Positions 1 to 5,586 of a DNA stretch of 8,199 nucleotides are shown here, in pieces (positions within the stretch are counted from its first letter, which is position 1; each line of letters opens with the position of its first letter). Made by a program: the position numbers and the translations under genes. Source of the stretch: JBAZDV01 sp041669745 (lineage in GTDB: Archaea; Thermoplasmatota; Thermoplasmata; Methanomassiliicoccales; Methanomethylophilaceae); assembly GCA_041669745.1 (NCBI GenBank), contig JBAYAO010000066.1, positions 1 to 8,199 of the forward strand. Direction: 5' to 3'. Under the pieces are notes generated by a model that did not search any database, had not been told where the DNA came from, and worked only from the letters and a program-made list of their open reading frames with translations.

Positions 1-110
1 ATATCGACACCTGCCACGTCTTTTATGAGCTGTATCAGGAAATCTTTGCCTTTTCCGACGTGTCTACTCACAGACCTCTTTGCAACCATGGCCGAACGTT
101 GTCCTTTCAT
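1..110 (-). CDS. Partial unidentified gene, 5' end only
   Basis: A minus-strand reading frame is open from an in-frame TAG (complement of 123-125) to the left edge of the window. The first ATG is at 110 and a second is at 89. About 36 residues are visible; they are basic at the start (several Lys and Arg) and then become helical-looking, ending in a segment like FLIQLIKDVAGVD. There is no Shine-Dalgarno site before the ATG at 110. The ATG at 89 has an AAGGA about 12 bases upstream, which is far. I do not recognise the protein. It would be divergent from the csoR-like gene. The frame is short and could be chance, but its edge position and the gene-free region upstream of it fit the beginning of a real gene. 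Confidence 0.4.
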   Translation of the reverse strand, partial: MKGQRSAMVAKRSVSRHVGKGKDFLIQLIKDVAGVD

Positions 111-125
111 GACGAACGATTTCTA

Positions 126-339
126 ATCCACTGGAATCTTGTTTGTTGATTCCTGTTGATTTTTCTGTAATTCTCCGAATGGCTCGTCTGCATCGAATCA
201 TGCGAAATAAGGCCAGGACACGTACGATCTATTATTGACCATATGTCCAAAATCATAGAAATATTGACCACCGAACCAACCTCATACTTAAACTCATGAA
301 CGCCATACCGTCCTGTGACTTCATGATCTGGAGTAAGGA
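126..339. other. Gene-free divergent intergenic region
   Basis: No convincing gene is seen on either strand between the left-edge partial frame and the CsoR-family gene. The stretch is AT-richer than the genes. It contains two short direct repeats: TGTTGATT at 144-151 and 154-161 (period 10), and TATTGACCA at 233-241 and 262-270 (period 29). The palindrome TCATGA occurs at 294-299 and 321-326. These could be regulatory half-sites for one or both divergent genes, but each is short enough to arise by chance. No clear copy of the operator-like element found before the ATPase gene is present here. Confidence 0.4.
285..292 (+). promoter_or_regulatory. Possible TATA box of the csoR-like gene
   Basis: TACTTAAA lies 48-55 bases before the first ATG of the repressor gene. 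An archaeal start site about 25 bases downstream would fall near 312-318. That leaves a leader of roughly 25-35 bases that includes the purine-rich GGAGTAAGGA (330-339) ribosome site. No convincing BRE element is seen just upstream, so this is a weak call resting on spacing and AT content. Confidence 0.3.
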
Positions 340-624
340 ATGGTCACAATGAGAAAATGTATGGATTCAGATAATCTTCACAGAAGATTCAGTAAGATAA
401 TCGGTCAGATAAACGCAATAGACAGGATGATCGATGAAGATGCTCCATGCGAGGATATACTGATGCAGATCAATGCTGCGAAATCGGCTTTGCATAAGGC
501 TGGACAGATCGTACTTGAGGGACATCTCCAACACTGTGTCCGTGAAGGTATCGAAAACGGAAATGCGGATGAGACCATCGAGAAATTCGCAAAGGCCGTG
601 GAACGTTTTTCCAATATGTCCTAA
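340..624 (+). CDS. CsoR/RcnR-family metal-sensing transcriptional repressor
   Basis: A 94-residue protein of the metal-sensitive repressor family (DUF156), an all-helical DNA-binding protein that releases its operator on binding metal. The family core starts near residue 13 (LHRRFSKIIGQINAIDRMI). The metal ligands of the copper sensors are visible as Cys37 (in DAPCEDIL) and the pair His62 and Cys66 (in EGHLQHCV). This is the Cys-His-Cys pattern of CsoR rather than the His-rich set of nickel/cobalt RcnR, so Cu(I) is the likely signal. Length is typical. Two starts are possible. The ATG at 340 has GGAG six bases upstream; the ATG at 349 (residue 4) has AAGGA nine bases upstream. The 3' neighbour is a metal-exporting P-type ATPase, preceded by operator-like repeats, so this protein probably represses that gene. 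I see no similar operator before its own start, so autoregulation is unsupported. Family assignment is firm; the metal is inferred. Confidence 0.9.
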   Translation: MVTMRKCMDSDNLHRRFSKIIGQINAIDRMIDEDAPCEDILMQINAAKSALHKAGQIVLEGHLQHCVREGIENGNADETIEKFAKAVERFSNMS

Positions 625-674
625 AACAGAGGGCCATACACCTCTCTTTGATTCGTTCCGAAGAGTAAATACAT

Positions 675-690
675 ATGCCCCCATAGGTAT
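675..690 (+). promoter_or_regulatory. CsoR-like operator, upstream copy
   Basis: ATGCCCCCATAGGTAT matches the downstream copy at 698-713 in 13 of 16 positions and lies 23 bp (about two helical turns) before it. The layout, AT(R)CC then a C-run, then GGTAT, is a partial inverted repeat. It resembles the C/G-tract palindromes bound by CsoR proteins upstream of bacterial copper genes, as I recall them. It sits between the CsoR-family gene and the ATPase gene, which supports its role as an operator. Binding is inferred. Confidence 0.5.
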
Positions 691-697
691 TAATACC
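686..697. repeat. Perfect 12-bp palindrome in the ATPase promoter
   Basis: GGTATTAATACC is a perfect palindrome that joins the GGTAT end of the first operator-like copy to an ATACC next to the second. It also contains TATTAATA, which could itself serve as a TATA box. The start site would then fall near 717-722 and give a short leader before the ATPase start. It may be the centre of a larger composite repressor site rather than a separate element. Confidence 0.4.
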
Positions 698-713
698 ATA
701 CCCCCCTTGGTAT
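698..713 (+). promoter_or_regulatory. CsoR-like operator, downstream copy
   Basis: ATACCCCCCTTGGTAT has perfect ATACC and GGTAT outer arms around a C-rich centre, and is nearly identical to the copy at 675-690. Its right arm runs into the TATA-like TATATTCA at 711-718. A bound repressor would therefore cover the site needed by the TATA-binding protein, the usual way archaeal repressors act. The assignment rests on this symmetry, the duplication and the neighbouring CsoR-family gene. Confidence 0.55.
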
Positions 714-718
714 ATTCA
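711..718 (+). promoter_or_regulatory. Probable TATA box of the metal ATPase gene
   Basis: TATATTCA begins 25 bases before the ATG at 736. An archaeal start site about 25 bases downstream would put the transcript start at or very near that ATG. Translation would then be either leaderless from 736, or from the ATG at 751, which has GGGGA (738-742) eight bases before it. The alternative box is TATTAATA at 688-695. Confidence 0.4.
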
Positions 719-735
719 CACCATTAAGATACACC

Positions 736-2673
736 ATGGGGATATTTTGTATGATTGACAGGATCAGCGATTTTCTATCGGGAATAAAAATGACCGCTGT
801 GGCGGGAATGTTCCTTATTGCCAGCCTTGTTGTCTTATTGACTGGAATCGATGTACCTCTGGACCCTGCCTGGGCAACTGTTGTAATCTCAGGATCTCCG
901 CTTCTTTATCTTGCCGTTACGGAACTGATCTTCCAAAAACGGATATCCTCCGCACTTCTGGTATCGATTGCCACCATAGCCTGTATCTTGATCGATGAAC
1001 TGTTCGCAGCAGGGGAGATAGTCTTCATAATGGCGATAGGAGAGATCCTGGAGGACATGACCGTGGCCCGTGCAAGAAAGGGACTGAGCAATCTGATATC
1101 ACTGACCCCGCAGAAAGGCAGAAGGATCAGAGAGACAGAGAACGGAATTGCAGAGGAGATCGTATCCTCTGAGGAGATCCACAGGAATGACATACTGCGT
1201 GTTCTGCCAGGTGAAACCATTCCTGTCGATGGAGTGATCGTCGATGGCAGCACATCCCTGGATCAATCCATTATGACCGGTGAGTCCGTACCTGTCGATA
1301 AGACGATTGGCGACTGCGTGTTCTGCGGCACAACGAATTGCTTCGGATCCGTGGATATAATGGCAACACAGATCGGAGAAGATTCGTCACTCCAGAAAAT
1401 GATACGGATGGTGAAGGAATCCGAGGACAAAAAAGCCCCAACGCAGCGAACGGTCGACAAATGGGCCACTTGGCTGGTGCCTCTTGCACTGCTGATCGCA
1501 GTATTCACATATCTCATTACGAAGGATTTCGTTCGTGCTGTCACAGTATTGGTGGTATTCTGTCCGTGCGCTCTCGTCCTGGCAACGCCGACATCCATCA
1601 TGGCGGCCATCGGACAGGCGACCAAACATGGCATCCTCATCAAATCCGGTGAGGCCTTGGAGAAAATGGGGAAAGTCGACTGCATAGCCTTTGATAAGAC
1701 TGGAACATTGACCTTCGGGGATTTGGAGGTCTGTGATATAATTACCTTCTCAAGAATTAGCGAAAGGGATCTCATATCGATGGCTTCATCCGCGGAAAGC
1801 CACTCAGAGCATCCTCTCGGAAAAACGATTCTCCGTTATGCAAGAGAGAATTCGATCGAGACGGAAGATGTCTCAGATTTTCAGATGATCCCCGGAAAGG
1901 GCATATCTGCCACACTTAACGGCGAACGTATTCTGTGCGGTAACGCCGTCTACATGCATGAAAAAGAAATTGTTATGGATTCCGAGATAGAATCTGCCCT
2001 GATTCGGATACAGGAGCAGGGAAAGGTCTCGATACTGGTTTCAAGAAACACAGAATGCTGTGGAATTGTTGCTCTTTGCGATACGACAAGACCTACGGCA
2101 GAAAAAACGATCGAAGAACTCACAAGGGCCGGTATCGAAACCGTGCTTTTGACGGGGGATAACGAACGCACTGCAGGATATTTGGCAAAACAGATCGGGA
2201 TCGAGAATGTCAGAGCAGGACTGCTTCCTGATCAAAAGGTTTCGAACGTCATGGAGCTACAGAAAAACGGCAAGACAGTCTGTATGATCGGCGATGGAAT
2301 CAATGACGCGCCGGCATTGAAGATGGCAGATGTCGGAATAGCAATGGGAAGTATTGGAAGCGACATAACGATTGAGGCCGCGGACATAGCCTTCCTGAAC
2401 GACAGAATAGAGAACGTTCCCTATTTGAAAAGGCTCTCCAACGCCACTCTGACCACCATCAAAGGCTGCATATTCATATCGGTGATCATAAACATCGTTG
2501 CAATCATCCTGTCCGTGCTCGGATATCTCAATCCGATAACCGGCGCATTGGTACACAACATCGGTTCGGTATCCGTGGTGACTTGCGCAGCCATGCTCTA
2601 CGACAGAAAATTCGATCGTCCTAATCGTCTCGTGGACGAACCCGACGCGGAACCGCTTCTCTATACAGCGTAA
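736..2673 (+). CDS. P1B-type heavy-metal-translocating ATPase
   Basis: A 645-residue inner-membrane ATPase that uses ATP hydrolysis to export a soft metal ion. All P-type landmarks are present: TGES at 181-184 (actuator domain), CPC at 276-278 in the metal-transport helix, DKTGT at 320-324 with phosphorylated Asp320, the P1B signature His-Pro at 359-360, TGDN at 473-476 and GDGIND at 519-524. Hydrophobic segments lie near residues 20-38, 47-65, 72-104 (probably two), 246-285 (two), 573-597 and 600-622, giving the usual eight helices. There is no N-terminal heavy-metal-associated domain and no His-rich region, only a short tail with Cys5. The last helix carries HNIGS (607-611) rather than the motifs I associate with Cu(I) or Zn/Cd pumps, so the metal is uncertain; the adjacent CsoR-type sensor argues for copper. 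The start may be 736 (leaderless) or 751 (residue 6, preceded by GGGGA). Operator-like repeats precede the gene. Confidence 0.92.
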   Translation: MGIFCMIDRISDFLSGIKMTAVAGMFLIASLVVLLTGIDVPLDPAWATVVISGSPLLYLAVTELIFQKRISSALLVSIATIACILIDELFAAGEIVFIMAIGEILEDMTVARARKGLSNLISLTPQKGRRIRETENGIAEEIVSSEEIHRNDILRVLPGETIPVDGVIVDGSTSLDQSIMTGESVPVDKTIGDCVFCGTTNCFGSVDIMATQIGEDSSLQKMIRMVKESEDKKAPTQRTVDKWATWLVPLALLIAVFTYLITKDFVRAVTVLVVFCPCALVLATPTSIMAAIGQATKHGILIKSGEALEKMGKVDCIAFDKTGTLTFGDLEVCDIITFSRISERDLISMASSAESHSEHPLGKTILRYARENSIETEDVSDFQMIPGKGISATLNGERILCGNAVYMHEKEIVMDSEIESALIRIQEQGKVSILVSRNTECCGIVALCDTTRPTAEKTIEELTRAGIETVLLTGDNERTAGYLAKQIGIENVRAGLLPDQKVSNVMELQKNGKTVCMIGDGINDAPALKMADVGIAMGSIGSDITIEAADIAFLNDRIENVPYLKRLSNATLTTIKGCIFISVIINIVAIILSVLGYLNPITGALVHNIGSVSVVTCAAMLYDRKFDRPNRLVDEPDAEPLLYTA

Positions 2674-2695
2674 CGGACGCCGTCAATGAAAAGCA

Positions 2696-2752
2696 CAGGC
2701 TCGGGCCGAAGTACGAGTTCATATTGAAATCCGCATTCTGGCCCGCAGCCTG
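2696..2752. terminator. Inverted repeat between convergent genes, possible bidirectional terminator
   Basis: CAGGCTCGGGCC (2696-2707) pairs with GGCCCGCAGCCTG (2740-2752), giving 12 base pairs with one bulged base around a 32-base loop. A smaller dyad, TTCA-TAT-TGAA (2718-2728), is nearly concentric. The element fills most of the 80-base spacer between the ATPase stop and the stop of the convergent ADH synthase gene. On the minus strand the repeat is followed by GCTTTTC; on the plus strand by T-rich sequence inside the end of the facing gene. Archaea mainly terminate at T-tracts, so the stem may instead stabilise mRNA ends or block antisense transcription. Confidence 0.45.
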
Positions 2753-2753
2753 T

Positions 2754-3548
2754 TCATTTGCTTATATTCTTCAGGGCCTCCTTCACGGTGGCACCATGCA
2801 GTACGATCTCCGATATCGCACGGGTCATGCCTTCCACATCCCTGTGTTGGAAGACGTTACGACCTATCGAGACACCGTGCCCTCCGGCTTCAAGTGAATC
2901 GTGCACCATGTTCAGAATGTCCGTATCCGAATTCATCTTGGGACCCCCTGCTATTATGACGGGTGCCAGTGCTCCCCTGACGACCTCTCTGAAACTTTCT
3001 ATGTCCCCTGTGTAGCTGCATTTCACTATATCGGCACCCAATTCCGTGGCCACCCTGGCTGCGTGTCCTATAGCCTTTGGATCATATGAGTTGGTTATCT
3101 TCGGCCCTCTGGGATACGCCATCACTATCAACGGCATCCCCCATTCCTCGCATTCGCCTGACACCCGTCCGATATCGGAAAGCATTTCTGCCTCGGTTTC
3201 CGCACCAACGTTGATGTGCACGGAAACGGCATCGGCGCCGATCTTCAGAGCTTCCTGAACAGTAGCTACCAGTGCTTTGCTGTTAGACGTCGTACCTATG
3301 TCTGTGGAAGCCGAAAGATGCAGGATCAATCCTATATCCCTGCCTCCTCCGCGATAGCTGTAGCGGATGAGTCCCTTGTGCATAATAACACCGGTCGCTC
3401 CGCCGTTGGCAACATCATCGACCGTCTTCTTCATGTCGTACAGTCCCGCCGTGGGTCCGATCGATATACCATGGTCCATCGGTACTATGACACAATTTCC
3501 GGTCTTCCTGTCCATTATCCTTTCCATCCTCATGCTCTTTCCTAACAT
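2754..3548 (-). CDS. 2-amino-3,7-dideoxy-D-threo-hept-6-ulosonate synthase (ADH synthase)
   Basis: This cytoplasmic aldolase-fold (class I, FBA-like) enzyme joins 6-deoxy-5-ketofructose 1-phosphate with L-aspartate semialdehyde. It is the first step of the archaeal route to 3-dehydroquinate that replaces DAHP synthase. The sequence closely follows the Methanocaldococcus MJ0400 pattern. Numbered from the ATG at 3548, it shows PMDHG (active-site Asp25), AYPRG (Tyr145), DIVKCSYTGD with Schiff-base Lys176, and phosphate-binding AGGPK and SIGRN loops. I chose the ATG at 3548 (264 residues) because GGAG lies nine bases upstream. A TTG at 3557 would add three residues but abuts the ribosome site. 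The gene lies about 80 bases after trpA on the same strand, with a TATA-like sequence in the gap. It could be the last gene of the trp operon, its own unit, or both. A plain fructose-bisphosphate aldolase is less likely given the match to the ADHS motifs. Confidence 0.9.
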   Translation of the reverse strand: MLGKSMRMERIMDRKTGNCVIVPMDHGISIGPTAGLYDMKKTVDDVANGGATGVIMHKGLIRYSYRGGGRDIGLILHLSASTDIGTTSNSKALVATVQEALKIGADAVSVHINVGAETEAEMLSDIGRVSGECEEWGMPLIVMAYPRGPKITNSYDPKAIGHAARVATELGADIVKCSYTGDIESFREVVRGALAPVIIAGGPKMNSDTDILNMVHDSLEAGGHGVSIGRNVFQHRDVEGMTRAISEIVLHGATVKEALKNISK

Positions 3549-3589
3549 TCCCTTCAACTCCTCTAGGACCTCTTCTCCACTATTTCCTG

Positions 3590-3616
3590 TATTATTACCC
3601 TATATAGCGAATAATA
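3590..3616 (-). promoter_or_regulatory. Possible promoter of the ADH synthase gene with flanking dyad
   Basis: On the minus strand TATATA (3606-3601) lies in the gap after trpA, flanked by the 7-bp inverted arms TATTATT (3590-3596) and AATAATA (3610-3616). A start site about 25 bases downstream would be near 3577. That gives a leader of roughly 30 bases ending in the GAGGAG ribosome site (3563-3558). This would let the ADH synthase gene be transcribed independently of trp. The dyad could be an operator or simply AT-rich promoter context. Confidence 0.4.
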
Positions 3617-3629
3617 GGCTTTCTATCTT

Positions 3630-4409
3630 TCAGCTGCACCTTCTTACCGCTTCCTTCATCTTCTTGACATAATCGAACAGATACGGACCTGAATCATCTC
3701 CGTGCTCGGAGATTATCCTCACTATCGCACTGCCTACGATCACACCGTCGGCCATCCTCCCCATGTTCTCGGCCTGTTCCGGGGTGCTTATGCCGAATCC
3801 CACGGCCGTAGGGGTATCCGTTACGGATCTTATCGCTTCCGTCATCGAATATGTGTCCGTATCTATCTCGTCCCTGACGCCTGTCACTCCCATCGACGAG
3901 ACTATGTATACGAAGCCATTTGCATCTTTCGCGATCCTTGCGATACGGTTTTTTGAAGTGGGCGCCACCATCGATATGACATCGACCCCGTATCTCTCTG
4001 ACACAACGGACACCTCACGTTTCTCTTCAAACGGTAGGTCTGGAATTATTATCCCGTCGACACCCGCCTCCCGGCATTCCCTGAAGAAACTCTCATATCC
4101 GTAATGGAAGACCGGATTCAGATATGTCATGAACACTATAGGAACATCGGTTTTCTTTTTTATCGAAGCTACCGTTCCTAAAAGCCCTTTCACATTCGCA
4201 CCTGCACAAAGCGCCCTATGACTGGCTTCCTGGATTACGGGGCCTTCCGCCACTGGATCTGAAAAAGGTATCCCGATCTCTATCAGGTCTGCTCCCGCTC
4301 TGACCATATCGAGAACGAATTCTTCGGTCTTATCCATACTTGGATCGCCCCCTGTCACGAAAGCGATGAACGCTTTCCCGTGATCGAATGCTCTGCGTAT
4401 ATCACTCAT
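3630..4409 (-). CDS. trpA: Tryptophan synthase alpha subunit
   Basis: A TIM-barrel subunit of 259 residues that cleaves indole-3-glycerol phosphate to indole and glyceraldehyde 3-phosphate and passes indole to the beta subunit. The pattern LIEIGIPFSDPVAEGPVIQ spans residues 42-60 and includes the catalytic glutamate Glu44. The loop residue that is Asp60 in the Salmonella enzyme is here Glu55 (VAEGP), a conservative change at a catalytic position. The phosphate site is recognisable as GFGIS and GVIVGSAIV near the C terminus, and the MTYLNP segment follows the usual layout. Length is normal. The ATG overlaps the trpB stop by eight bases (ATGAGTGA), with GGGGTGTGA upstream as a modest ribosome site, so translation is probably coupled to trpB. 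It ends in TGA, and a non-coding gap with a promoter-like sequence follows. Confidence 0.96.
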   Translation of the reverse strand: MSDIRRAFDHGKAFIAFVTGGDPSMDKTEEFVLDMVRAGADLIEIGIPFSDPVAEGPVIQEASHRALCAGANVKGLLGTVASIKKKTDVPIVFMTYLNPVFHYGYESFFRECREAGVDGIIIPDLPFEEKREVSVVSERYGVDVISMVAPTSKNRIARIAKDANGFVYIVSSMGVTGVRDEIDTDTYSMTEAIRSVTDTPTAVGFGISTPEQAENMGRMADGVIVGSAIVRIISEHGDDSGPYLFDYVKKMKEAVRRCS

Positions 4410-5586
4410 CGATGTTCACACCCCTGTAACGGGCTATCGATGCGACATCCTTGTCCCCGCGTCCGGATAGATTTATAACGATTATCTGATCCTTGCTCAG
4501 TGTCGGTGCTATCTTCATCGCATGTGCCACAGCATGAGCGCTCTCTATCGCACATATGATCCCTTCGGTACATGCTATGTACTCGAACGCCTGAACCGAT
4601 TCATCATCCGTGACGGGAACATATTCGACCCTCCCTATATCATGAAGATGCGCATGTTCGGGACCTATCCCAGGATAATCCAGACCTGCGGATATCGAAT
4701 AGACCGGCGCTATCTGTCCGTTTTCATCCTGACAGAAATAAGAACGCATACCGTGGAATATTCCGGGGGACCCTGTTGCAATGGTCGCTGCGGTCTCTTT
4801 TGTATCGACACCTTTTCCGGCCGCTTCACATGCAATCATTCTCACCGACGTGTCGCCGATGAAATCATAGAACATGCCCATTGCATTGCTTCCTCCTCCG
4901 ACACATGCGACGAGAACATCCGGCAGACGTCCCTCCGCCTGCAACATCTGAGACTTTATCTCTTTCCCGATTACTCTTTGGAAATCGCGAACCATCATCG
5001 GAAACGGATGCGGACCCATCACAGAACCGAAAACGTAATGCGTATCATGCACACGGCCGGCCCATTCCCTCATGGCTTCATTCACCGCATCCTTCAGTGT
5101 CATCGTACCGGTCGTGACAGGATGTACCTTGGCACCCAACAACTGCATCCTGAACACGTTGAGTGCCTGTCTCTTGGTGTCCTCTTTTCCCATGAAGATG
5201 TCGCACTCCATCCCCATCAATGCCGCGGCTGTGGCCGTGGCAACACCGTGCTGTCCTGCTCCCGTTTCGGCAATAACTCTGGTTTTTCCCGTCTTCTTGG
5301 CCAGAAGTACCTGACCCAGAACGTTGTTTATCTTGTGCGATCCCGTGTGATTGAGGTCCTCCCTTTTGAGGTATATCTTAGCGCCGCCCAGGTCCTCGGT
5401 CATGTTCTTGGCATAATACAGCAACGAAGGTCTTCCGGCGTATTCTCTAAGAAGTCTGTCCAATTCGTCTACGAACTCGGGGTCTTTCTTGTAGTATTCG
5501 TAACTGTCCTCCAGATTTGTTATCTCATTCATCAGAGTCTCTGGTACATATTGCCCTCCGTGGACACCGTATCTTCCCTTAGACAT
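4402..5586 (-). CDS. trpB: Tryptophan synthase beta subunit
   Basis: This PLP enzyme condenses indole with L-serine to make tryptophan. It has 394 residues, normal for the main TrpB1 type that pairs with TrpA. The start KGRYGVHGGQYVPETL and the lack of the long insertions of the TrpB2 type support this. Key features are the PLP-binding Lys85 in HTGSHKINN, the catalytic-region glutamate Glu107 in AETGAGQHG, the phosphate-cup GGGSNA at 229-234, and the C-terminal NLSGRGDKD segment. The ATG at 5586 overlaps the end of trpF by eight bases (ATGTCTAA) and has the strong ribosome site AAGGAGGGTA four bases upstream. It is followed by trpA, again with an 8-base overlap, which suits equimolar production of the two subunits of the alpha2-beta2 complex. 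Confidence 0.97.
   Translation of the reverse strand: MSKGRYGVHGGQYVPETLMNEITNLEDSYEYYKKDPEFVDELDRLLREYAGRPSLLYYAKNMTEDLGGAKIYLKREDLNHTGSHKINNVLGQVLLAKKTGKTRVIAETGAGQHGVATATAAALMGMECDIFMGKEDTKRQALNVFRMQLLGAKVHPVTTGTMTLKDAVNEAMREWAGRVHDTHYVFGSVMGPHPFPMMVRDFQRVIGKEIKSQMLQAEGRLPDVLVACVGGGSNAMGMFYDFIGDTSVRMIACEAAGKGVDTKETAATIATGSPGIFHGMRSYFCQDENGQIAPVYSISAGLDYPGIGPEHAHLHDIGRVEYVPVTDDESVQAFEYIACTEGIICAIESAHAVAHAMKIAPTLSKDQIIVINLSGRGDKDVASIARYRGVNIDE

Noticed and set aside
367..699. Minus-strand frame of 110 codons covering csoR
   Set aside because: It is antisense to a clear CsoR-family protein with conserved metal ligands, and it overlaps the operator region; no sign of independent coding.
1263..1775. 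A 170-codon minus-strand frame inside the ATPase gene
   Set aside because: The plus-strand frame carries all P-type ATPase motifs across this stretch, and the antisense product has no recognisable features.
3549..3557. TTG at 3557 as the ADH synthase start
   Set aside because: GAGGAG abuts it directly, leaving no spacing for a ribosome site, while the ATG at 3548 has the site at nine bases.
3549..3629. Trp attenuator or leader peptide in the gap after trpA
   Set aside because: No short reading frame with tandem Trp codons and no alternative stem-loops were seen there; any control region of the trp operon would be upstream of trpE, outside the window.
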